NCBI GenBank assembly: GCA_030550675.1
Contig: JAUQOW010000003.1
Span: 1 to 50,844 of the forward strand
Length of the DNA stretch: 50,844 nt
Reading direction: 5' to 3'
DNA from: Chloroflexota bacterium
Lineage (GTDB): Bacteria; Chloroflexota; Chloroflexia; Chloroflexales; Roseiflexaceae
The number at the start of each line of letters is the position of its first letter. The first letter of the stretch is position 1. The notes below the pieces were generated by a model. That model searched no databases, had not been told where the DNA came from, and saw only the letters and a list, made by a program, of their open reading frames with translations. The translations under genes were made by a program, and so were the position numbers. Positions 44,132 through 50,844 of the stretch are shown piece by piece.

Positions 44132-44797
44132 ATGAACGTACTGATTGTAGCCGCGCATCCTGATGACGAAGTGCTGGGGTGCGGCGGGGTCACGGCGCGT
44201 CATGTCGCGCAGGGCGACGCAGTCTACGCGCTGGTGGTCACGCGCGGCGCTCCGGAGATCTTTTCGCCGGAACAGGATGAAGAAGATCGACACGACTCGC
44301 GCACAGCGCATCAGACGCTCGGCGGTGCGGGGATCTTCTTCCTCGACTTCCCCGCGCCGAGGTTGGATGTAGTGCCAGGGCACGAACTGGCGGATGCGAT
44401 CCGCGAGGCGATCTTCTCCGTGCGCGCCGATGTGGTCTATACCCCTTTTGGCGGCGATCTGCACGTGGATCACAAAGCTGTCTACCTGGCAACGCTGGTG
44501 GCGGCGCGCCCGATCAACCGCTGCCCCGTGCGGCGGCTGCTCTGTTACGAAACCCTCTCGGAGACCGATTGGGCGTCGCCGATTGAGGAGGGCGCCTTTA
44601 AACCAACCGTGTTCGTGGACATCGGTGATGTTCTGGAACGCAAACTCCGGGCGCTTTCCTGCTTTCGCAACGAACTCAAACAGCCGCCCCACCCCCGCTC
44701 ACTGCGCGCCGTAGAAGCGCTGGCGCGGGTGCGCGGCGCCACCGCCGGTCTGATGGCGGCAGAAGCGTTCATGCTGGTTCGCGAAATTCTCAACTGA
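44132..44797 (+). CDS. PIG-L family N-deacetylase
   Basis: The 221-residue protein has the zinc motif 'HPDDE' (9-13) and a later 'HVDHK', the two sets of metal ligands of PIG-L/MshB/BshB enzymes. These remove N-acetyl groups from N-acetylglucosamine derivatives, whether nucleotide-, lipid- or inositol-linked. It would create the free amine that an acyltransferase can then fill. The ATG at 44132 has GGAAGGAG upstream. Confidence 0.94.
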   Translation: MNVLIVAAHPDDEVLGCGGVTARHVAQGDAVYALVVTRGAPEIFSPEQDEEDRHDSRTAHQTLGGAGIFFLDFPAPRLDVVPGHELADAIREAIFSVRADVVYTPFGGDLHVDHKAVYLATLVAARPINRCPVRRLLCYETLSETDWASPIEEGAFKPTVFVDIGDVLERKLRALSCFRNELKQPPHPRSLRAVEALARVRGATAGLMAAEAFMLVREILN

Positions 44798-44812
44798 AGG
44801 AGGATAACGGGT

Positions 44813-45148
44813 ATGCAGATTACCACATCAGACATTGCATCCCAGATTCGCGGCTACATCACGCACAACCTCCTGTTTGGCGACGAGGGCTTCGTTTACA
44901 GCGACGACGACTCGTTCCTCGAGCGGGGAATTGTGGACTCGCTCGGCGTCATCGAACTGGTCTCGTTCATTGAGACGCAATTTGGCATCAGCGTCGCCGA
45001 TCACGAACTGACGCCCGAACACTTCGATTCGGTGAAGAAATTATCGGAGTACGTGGTGCGCAAACTTGCGAACGGCGCGCAGGAAGCCGTCGCTGGCGGC
45101 GCTCCGCTCTCCTCAATCGCCCTGGGAGAAACCTATGCTCGTGCATGA
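44813..45148 (+). CDS. Acyl carrier protein
   Basis: The 111-residue protein has the carrier fold with the phosphopantetheine attachment site S43 in 'ERGIVDSLGVIELV'. It is longer than fatty-acid ACPs by a Gly/Ala-rich tail (about 85-111). No ketosynthase or other chain-building enzyme is near, so it is a dedicated carrier for a single acyl or amino acid. It overlaps the AMP-ligase start by 14 bases, so the two are made together. Confidence 0.94.
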   Translation: MQITTSDIASQIRGYITHNLLFGDEGFVYSDDDSFLERGIVDSLGVIELVSFIETQFGISVADHELTPEHFDSVKKLSEYVVRKLANGAQEAVAGGAPLSSIALGETYARA

Positions 45149-46682
45149 TTTTCTGATCAACAGCGCCGCGCGCCTGCCAGATAAAGTGGCGCTCGTCTGC
45201 GACGGCAAACGGCTGACCTATCGCGATCTCGATCAGATGACGAATCGCCTGGCGCATGCGCTCGTCGAGCACGGCATTCGGCGCGGCGACCGGGTGGCGA
45301 TCTTTGCGCCCAACTCGGTCGAGGCGGTCGTCGGGATTTTCGCCGTGCTCAAGGCGGGGGGCGTTTTCGTGGTTATCAACCATACGACCAAGCAGGACAA
45401 ACTGACCGCTATTCTGAACAACTGCCGCGCCTCAGCAATCATTGCCGATGCGCAGATCAGGGACGTGCAACTGTCGGCGCTGTTGCACGACGTTCCTTCG
45501 CTGCGGATTGGCGTGCTGTCCAATCAGCGCGCCGAAACCCGTCTGGCGCATCCCCGCTTCATCGACTTTGATGAGGCGCAGGCGCAGTACGACCCGACGC
45601 CTCTGCCGCGCGTCAATATCGATCTCGATCTGGCGTGCCTGATCTACACCTCGGGCAGCACCGGCGAGCCGAAGGGCGTCATGAGTGATCACAGCAACGT
45701 CGTCTTCGTCAGCGGCTCGATCATTGAATACCTGCAAAATGTCGAAGATGACGTCGTGATCAACATGCTGCCGCTCTCCTTCGATTACGGTCTCTATCAG
45801 TTGCTGATGACGATGCGTTTCGGCGGCAGGCTGGCGCTTGAGCGCTCGTTTGCGTATCCGGCGGCAATCCTCAAGCACGTTGAAGAAGAGCGGGTCACCG
45901 GTTTTCCTGGCGTGCCGACGATCTATGCGATGCTCCTGCAAATGGACCTGAGCCAGTACGATCTGTCGAGCATCCGGTATCTGACGAACACCGCCGCTGC
46001 GCTGCCGCCAAGCCACGTACTGGAACTGCGCCGGAAGTTCCCGTGGGCGCGCCTCTACTCGATGTATGGTCTGACCGAAACCAAGCGCACCCTGTATCTG
46101 CCGCCGGAAGAGCTGGAACGGCGCCCCGGATCGGTGGGCATTGCCATTCCCGGCACCGAAGTCTGGCTGGAAGACGAACATGGCAACCGGCTGGGACCCG
46201 GCGAGGTCGGCGAGTTGGTGGTGCGCGGACGGCACGTGATGCGCGGATACTGGGAGGCGCCAGAAGCGACGGCGCAGCGGTACCGTCCTGGTCCACTGCC
46301 GGGAGAGCGCGTCTGCTACACCGGCGACCTGTTCCGTATGGACGAGGAAGGGTTCCTGTACTTCGTCGGGCGCAAGGACGACATTATCAAGAGTCGCGGC
46401 GAGAAAGTCGCTCCCAAAGAAGTCGAGAACGTGATCTACGAGCTGCCGGGGGTTGCAGCGGTGGCGGTGGTCGGCGTGCCCGACCCGATCCTGGGGCAGG
46501 CGATCAAGGCGTTTGTGGTCACGAAGAATCCTGATCTGACCGAAAAGCAGATTCTGGCGCACTGCCGCGCGCGGTTGGAAGATTTCATGGTCCCGCGGTA
46601 TGTAGAGTTCCGCGACGAATTGCCGGTGAACGCATCAGGCAAAATCGCCCGACGGGAACTGGCAGGAAAGGCGGAGAGGTGA
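45135..46682 (+). CDS. AMP-forming acyl/amino acid ligase paired with the carrier protein
   Basis: The 515-residue protein has the adenylate-forming motifs 'YTSGSTGEPKG' (171-181), 'YGLTET', 'YTGDLF', 'GRKDDIIKSRGEKVAPKEVE' and K503 in 'NASGK'. It activates a carboxylic acid as an adenylate and loads it onto the partner carrier protein or CoA. Its relatives in polysaccharide loci are often labelled exosortase A-associated acyl-CoA ligase, although no exosortase is visible here. The ATG at 45135 has GGGAGAAA upstream and lies inside the end of the carrier gene. The substrate is unknown. Confidence 0.93.
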   Translation: MLVHDFLINSAARLPDKVALVCDGKRLTYRDLDQMTNRLAHALVEHGIRRGDRVAIFAPNSVEAVVGIFAVLKAGGVFVVINHTTKQDKLTAILNNCRASAIIADAQIRDVQLSALLHDVPSLRIGVLSNQRAETRLAHPRFIDFDEAQAQYDPTPLPRVNIDLDLACLIYTSGSTGEPKGVMSDHSNVVFVSGSIIEYLQNVEDDVVINMLPLSFDYGLYQLLMTMRFGGRLALERSFAYPAAILKHVEEERVTGFPGVPTIYAMLLQMDLSQYDLSSIRYLTNTAAALPPSHVLELRRKFPWARLYSMYGLTETKRTLYLPPEELERRPGSVGIAIPGTEVWLEDEHGNRLGPGEVGELVVRGRHVMRGYWEAPEATAQRYRPGPLPGERVCYTGDLFRMDEEGFLYFVGRKDDIIKSRGEKVAPKEVENVIYELPGVAAVAVVGVPDPILGQAIKAFVVTKNPDLTEKQILAHCRARLEDFMVPRYVEFRDELPVNASGKIARRELAGKAER

Positions 46683-46704
46683 AGACGGCGGCATGGCAAA
46701 ATAG

Positions 46705-46787
46705 GGACGTCGCAATGCACCGTCCTTACCTGTGGCGCCCCTGCCCCGCCGCAGAGACATTGCAGTGTAATGTCCTTACCCATAGCG
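46705..46787. repeat. Tandem pair of a small palindromic element
   Basis: Two 32-base imperfect direct repeats, 50 bases apart, match at about 23 positions (from 46706 and from 46756). The second contains GACATTGCAGTGTAATGTC, palindromic apart from one mismatched pair; the first has GGACG...CGTCC arms. They lie in the only sizeable gap (171 bases) inside the distal operon and may be mobile or regulatory palindromes. Confidence 0.65.
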
Positions 46788-46853
46788 ACGGTTCCACCCA
46801 CGGCAACGGCTCTGCCAGACCACGCGAATCGTTGCAAGATCAGGAGTCTTTCA

Positions 46854-48854
46854 ATGTGCGGAATTGTGGGCATTGTCAATATCCAGGGCGATTACCCGAT
46901 CACTAAAGACGCGCTGCGCCAGATGCTGGCGCTGATCCGCCATCGCGGTCCCGATCAGTTCGGCATCTATCTCGACGACCGGGCCGGGCTGGGGAACGCA
47001 CGACTTAGAATTATCGACCTGAGCGGCGGTCAGCAACCGATTGCCAGCGAAGACGAGCGATACTGGATCGTTTTCAACGGCGAGATTTTCAACTATGTCG
47101 AACTGCGCCCCGACCTCGAGGCGCGCGGGCATCGCTTCACAACCAATACTGATACTGAGGTGATCCTGCACCTGTTCGAGGAATACGGTCCGGGGTGCCT
47201 GTCGCACCTCAACGGACAATTTGCGATTGCTATCTGGGACGCGCACGAACAGACGCTGTTCCTGGCGCGCGACCGGGTTGGGATTCTTCCGCTATTCTAC
47301 ACGCTTGCCGATGGAACGCTGATCTTCGCGTCGGAGATCAAGGCGATCCTGGCTGATCCGCGCGTGCGCCGTGCAATCGACCCGGTGGCGCTGGAGCAGA
47401 TCTTCACCTTCTGGGGAACCCTCTCGCCGCGGACCGTGTTTCGCGACATTGTTGAACTGCCGCCGGGTCATTACTTGATCGCACGAGACGGAACGATTGA
47501 TATTCAGCCGTACTGGCGGTTGGAGTTTGGTGCGCCGGAGCAGGAACGCAGCGAGGAGGAGTATGTTGAGGAGTTGCGTGATCTGCTGATCGACGCGACC
47601 ACAATCCGTCTGCGCGCGGATGTGCCGGTTGGCGCGTATCTCAGCGGCGGGCTGGACTCCTCAACGGTTGCTGCAATTGTGCGCCGGTACGCCAGTAACC
47701 ACCTCGACACCTTTTCAATCGCCTTTAGCGATCCAGAATTTGATGAGAGTCCGTTCCAGCGCCAGATGGCGCAATATCTCGGCACTAGCCATCAGGTGGC
47801 GTATGTGACGCACGCCGATATTGGGCGCGTCTTCCCCGACGTGATCTGGCATACGGAAATGCCAATCCTGCGCACATCGCCCGCGCCGCTCTTCATTCTC
47901 TCACAACTGGTGCACGATCATTCCTATCGCGTGGTGTTGACCGGCGAAGGCGCTGATGAGTTTCTGGCGGGTTACGATATTTTCAAGGAAGCGAAGGTGC
48001 GACGGTTCTGGGCGCGTCAACCGTCGTCGCGCCTGCGACCGCTGCTCTTCCGCCGTCTCTACCCCTGGATCGTCGGATTTGGAGGCAGCAATATCGCGTA
48101 TCTGGCAGCGTTCTTCGGCGAAGGACTTATGGATACCGCCGCACCGGATTACTCGCACCGTCCGCGCTGGCGCACCACCAGCCGCACCCGTCGTTTCTTC
48201 AGCGATGAGGTGCGCCAGGCTGCCGACGCGCTGGCGCAGCCGACCGATCGAGCGCCGCACTACCCGGAAGCCTTCAGTTCGTGGGACCCGCTCCACCAGG
48301 CGCAGTACCTGGAAATCATCACCTTCCTCTCGCCGTACCTCCTCTCGGCGCAGGGGGACCGGATGATCATGGCGCACGCGGTCGAGGGGCGCTTTCCCTT
48401 CCTCGACCATCGCGTGATCGAGTTTGCCAATCGCCTGCCGCCGCGCCTGAAGCTACGCGGTCTAACGGAGAAATACATCCTGCGCCAGGTCAGTCGCGTC
48501 TGGCTGCCAGACGCCATCTGGCAGCGCCCCAAGCAACCGTATCGCGCGCCGATTCATCGGAGTTTCTTCAATGACGCACGACTGGACTACGTTCAGCATT
48601 TCCTGTCGCCAGACCGCATCCAGGCGAACGGCTTGTTCAAGCCGACGGCAGTGGCGCACCTGAAGGAAAAAGCGCAATCCGGCGCGCGTCTGAGCGAAAC
48701 CGAAGATATGGCGCTGGTGGGCATTCTCTCGACCCAACTGCTGGTCGAGCGGTTTATTCGCGATTTTCGTCTGCCGCCGCCGCTCTCCGACGCAGATAAT
48801 GTCAAAGTCTGCATCAGAGGCGGCATTGCTGTGGGAGGGGGCTATGGGGTTTGA
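46854..48854 (+). CDS. Asparagine-synthase-type glutamine amidotransferase
   Basis: The 666-residue protein has the N-terminal nucleophile C2 of the class II glutaminase domain ('MCGIVGIV', 'RHRGPDQFG', 'NGEIFNYVELR'). The synthetase domain has the ATP loop 'SGGLDSS' (264-270) and 'TGEGADEFLAGY'. Such proteins in glycan loci amidate carboxyl groups of sugars or attached acids instead of making asparagine. The ATG at 46854 is fixed by the need for Met-Cys; AGGAG lies upstream. Its stop overlaps the next start by 11 bases. Confidence 0.92.
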   Translation: MCGIVGIVNIQGDYPITKDALRQMLALIRHRGPDQFGIYLDDRAGLGNARLRIIDLSGGQQPIASEDERYWIVFNGEIFNYVELRPDLEARGHRFTTNTDTEVILHLFEEYGPGCLSHLNGQFAIAIWDAHEQTLFLARDRVGILPLFYTLADGTLIFASEIKAILADPRVRRAIDPVALEQIFTFWGTLSPRTVFRDIVELPPGHYLIARDGTIDIQPYWRLEFGAPEQERSEEEYVEELRDLLIDATTIRLRADVPVGAYLSGGLDSSTVAAIVRRYASNHLDTFSIAFSDPEFDESPFQRQMAQYLGTSHQVAYVTHADIGRVFPDVIWHTEMPILRTSPAPLFILSQLVHDHSYRVVLTGEGADEFLAGYDIFKEAKVRRFWARQPSSRLRPLLFRRLYPWIVGFGGSNIAYLAAFFGEGLMDTAAPDYSHRPRWRTTSRTRRFFSDEVRQAADALAQPTDRAPHYPEAFSSWDPLHQAQYLEIITFLSPYLLSAQGDRMIMAHAVEGRFPFLDHRVIEFANRLPPRLKLRGLTEKYILRQVSRVWLPDAIWQRPKQPYRAPIHRSFFNDARLDYVQHFLSPDRIQANGLFKPTAVAHLKEKAQSGARLSETEDMALVGILSTQLLVERFIRDFRLPPPLSDADNVKVCIRGGIAVGGGYGV

Positions 48855-49848
48855 CACGCGCATCTTGCAGATCGATGTTGCTGCCGAAACAGAACGGATT
48901 GTCAACTGGTTGCAATATCACGTTATCAGAACCCTGCATCGTCAAGGCGTGGCGCTGGGGATCAGCGGCGGCATCGACTCATCAGTGGCGCTGGCGCTCT
49001 GCGTTCGCGCCTTCGGACCGCAGCGCGTCGTGGCGCTGATGATGCCGGAGCGCGACTCCGACCCGCAGACGGTGCATCTGTCGGAGATGGTCGCCCGGCA
49101 CTACGGCGTCGAGCCGATCCTGGAAGACATCACGCCGGTGCTCGAAGGGTTCGGCTGCTACCGCCGCCGTGACGAAGCCGTGCGACGAATCTTTCCAGAG
49201 TACGACGCCGCGCTGGGCTACAAGATGCGCATTGTGCTTCCGCAGAACCTGCTCGATGCAGATACGCTGAATGTCTTCTCGCTGGAAATCGTCACGCCAG
49301 ATGGCGAGGTGAAGAGCAAACGCCTGCCGCCGCGCGAATACGCCCAAATCGTCGCCGCCTCGAATTTCAAGCAGCGGACGCGCATGGCAATGGTGTACTA
49401 CCACGCCGAACTGCGCAACTACGCGGTTGTCGGCACGCCGAACAAGAACGAACATGACCAGGGATTCTTTGTGAAGTACGGCGACGGCGGGGCTGATCTG
49501 CGCCCGATTGTGCATCTGTACAAAACGCAGATCTACCAACTGGCGCGCTATCTCGACGTACCAGAGGTCATCCAGCGTCGTCCGCCCACATCTGACACCT
49601 ACAGCGCACCGACAACCCAGCAGGAGTTCTTCTTCCGGCTGCCCTTTGAAACGATGGATCTGCTCTGGTACGCACAAGAGCATAATGTACCTGTAGCGGA
49701 TGTGGCGGAGGCGCTGAATCTGACGCCAGTCCAGGTGCAGCGCGCCTTCAACGATTTTGCCCGCAAACGACGCACCACGGCGTATCTGCGCGTGCCGCCG
49801 CTGGAACTCCGCGCCGAGGAGCACGCCGCGATTACGGTGACCCGGTAG
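48844..49848 (+). CDS. NAD-synthase-like ATP-dependent amide ligase
   Basis: The 334-residue protein has the ATP-pyrophosphatase loop 'SGGIDSS' (41-47) and the NadE-like 'FFVKYGDGGADLRPIVHLYKTQIY'. The nitrilase domain of glutamine-dependent NAD synthases is absent, and the usual 'PSAxL' site is 'PPTSDTYSAPTTQQEFFF', so it differs where NAD synthase binds its substrate. It therefore could be a NAD synthase but more likely activates another carboxylate. Its start overlaps the AsnB-like gene, which suggests a shared role. Start ATG 48844 has GGGAGGGGG. Confidence 0.8.
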   Translation: MGFDTRILQIDVAAETERIVNWLQYHVIRTLHRQGVALGISGGIDSSVALALCVRAFGPQRVVALMMPERDSDPQTVHLSEMVARHYGVEPILEDITPVLEGFGCYRRRDEAVRRIFPEYDAALGYKMRIVLPQNLLDADTLNVFSLEIVTPDGEVKSKRLPPREYAQIVAASNFKQRTRMAMVYYHAELRNYAVVGTPNKNEHDQGFFVKYGDGGADLRPIVHLYKTQIYQLARYLDVPEVIQRRPPTSDTYSAPTTQQEFFFRLPFETMDLLWYAQEHNVPVADVAEALNLTPVQVQRAFNDFARKRRTTAYLRVPPLELRAEEHAAITVTR

Positions 49849-49883
49849 CGCTGCGCAATGCGGCAGAAACGGAGGAGCACAGA

Positions 49884-50844
49884 ATGTACACAACGGTATA
49901 TACCGCCGATGACCGGGAAGCATGGGAGGAGGCTCTGCCAGCGCGCGTCAGCGTCTTCGGCAGCGTCGGATACGCCCGGATCGTCCAGCGTCATACCGGC
50001 TACCTGGCGCGATTGTTCGTGGCGGCGTCGGATGAAGGGCGAATCGTCTATCCGTTTTTTCTTCGTCCAGTAAGCAACCTGCCCTTCGCCAGACAATATG
50101 AGGCGTGCTGGGATACGCTCACCCCGGAGTACACCGGTCCGATAGGACTCGGAAACGTGACGCCCGACCTGCAGCACACCTTTATCGAAGGCTGGCGCCA
50201 GTTCTGCAGCGAACAGCGAGTCGTGGCGGAGTTTATGCATCTCCATCCCTCTGACCGCTGCAACGGAATGCTGCGCCTCGATAACGTGCGCTATGATCGG
50301 GATATTGTGGTGATTGACCTGACGCTTTCGGAAGAGGATCTCTGGCGCCGATCCCTTGGAGACCAGACCCGTTACAGTATTCGTCGGGCGCAGCGAGAGG
50401 GAGTTCGGGTGTTTACAGCGCAAAACGCCGACGATGTGCGCGAATTTCACCGCATCTATACGAAGACGATGAATCGGCATCGCGCCCATGCACGTTACTT
50501 TTTTTCGTTTGAGTATTTCTGGTCATTCTGCGAGGAGTTGCCAGAGCATGCGACCTTCCTGCTCGCTGAATATTCCGGTCATATCGTGGCCGCAGCGCTC
50601 TACCTCCATGATGACCTGGAGATGTACGATTTTCTGGCAGGCTTAGACATCGACTATCAGCGCAGTCGGGCCGCGCATGCCGTTGTTTATGCGGCGATCC
50701 AGTGGGGTCAGCGTCACGGAAAGCGCCGTCTCATTCTGGGCGGCGGCTATCGACCGAACGACGGTGTCTTCCGATTCAAAGCGAGCTTTTCACCGCTGCG
50801 TTTGCGGTTCTCAACCTATCGACACATACGCAATCCGACGTTGT
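49884..50844 (+). CDS. FemAB/GNAT-fold peptidyl or acyl transferase (partial, cut by window end)
   Basis: The frame opens at ATG 49884 (GGAGGAG upstream) and stays open to the window end, so at least 320 residues are seen. The conserved part includes 'LWRRSLGDQTRYSIRRAQRE', 'LLAEYSGHIVAAALYL' and 'LILGGGYRPNDGVFRFK', as in FemAB-like proteins. Such proteins usually transfer amino acids from tRNA or acyl groups to cell-wall or glycan amines. It follows the NAD-synthase-like gene by 35 bases on the same strand, in keeping with the amidation module. The C-terminus is missing only because the window ends. Confidence 0.85.
   Translation, partial: MYTTVYTADDREAWEEALPARVSVFGSVGYARIVQRHTGYLARLFVAASDEGRIVYPFFLRPVSNLPFARQYEACWDTLTPEYTGPIGLGNVTPDLQHTFIEGWRQFCSEQRVVAEFMHLHPSDRCNGMLRLDNVRYDRDIVVIDLTLSEEDLWRRSLGDQTRYSIRRAQREGVRVFTAQNADDVREFHRIYTKTMNRHRAHARYFFSFEYFWSFCEELPEHATFLLAEYSGHIVAAALYLHDDLEMYDFLAGLDIDYQRSRAAHAVVYAAIQWGQRHGKRRLILGGGYRPNDGVFRFKASFSPLRLRFSTYRHIRNPTL

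Noticed and set aside
45432-46562. 376-codon minus-strand frame opposite the AMP-ligase gene
   Set aside because: The sense gene has all adenylation motifs, so the antisense frame is a shadow.
1-50844. tRNA, rRNA, insertion sequences, phage genes or attachment sites
   Set aside because: I found no clear example by eye. A tRNA or IS scan would be needed to exclude small or degraded ones.

Overview
The window is about 51 kb of GC-rich bacterial DNA and looks like Chloroflexota, most likely a Roseiflexus-type filament. This assignment is inference from style: Thr-Pro linkers, secreted proteins ending in a short 'LP/IP-M-V/I' tail, a CUT1 sugar locus, monoderm-style surface-glycan genes and several families of small dispersed palindromes. 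No database search was possible. All gene calls rest on visible motifs, start sites and spacing.

Region 1 (1-15.2 kb). A single-domain response regulator is followed, all on the minus strand, by a sugar-uptake and degradation locus. Read in transcription order it holds a LacI-family regulator, a PQQ-type beta-propeller with a membrane anchor, two CUT1 permeases, a lipoprotein sugar-binding protein, a membrane-fused spermidine-synthase-like protein, a Gfo/Idh/MocA oxidoreductase, a GH20 hexosaminidase, a second Gfo/Idh/MocA oxidoreductase and a GH1 beta-glucosidase. Both glycosidases lack signal peptides, so short beta-linked (amino)sugars are probably imported and then cut in the cytoplasm. 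There is no ABC ATPase gene here. In front of lacI lies a near-consensus promoter with two CG-centred palindromes placed like operators.

Region 2 (15.2-30.8 kb). This holds an alkyltransferase-like DNA-binding protein (catalytic Cys replaced by Trp), a PknB-type Ser/Thr kinase with a duplicated extracellular domain and a PIG-V-like mannosyltransferase. Across a divergent gap is a class A PBP with a PASTA-like end. It converges stop-to-stop with an operon of di-haem peroxidase, SdrD-B surface protein and glucosaminidase. A VOC protein, a beta-propeller and a large lipoprotein follow.

Region 3 (30.8-50.8 kb). After a 740-base gap with an AT-rich stretch and a strong leader hairpin comes a long plus-strand exopolysaccharide operon. 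It encodes a Wzz/BY-kinase-like protein with an eroded Walker A, an HlyD-like adaptor, a large unassigned lipoprotein, a Wzx-like flippase, a Wzy-like polymerase, two GT4 glycosyltransferases and a PglC/WcaJ-type phosphoglycosyl transferase. A distinctive block follows: GNAT, PIG-L deacetylase, acyl carrier protein, AMP-ligase, AsnB-like amidotransferase, NAD-synthase-like ligase and a FemAB-like transferase cut by the window edge. I read this block as a module that de-acetylates, re-acylates and amidates a surface glycan. It is the best candidate for an under-described system in the window.
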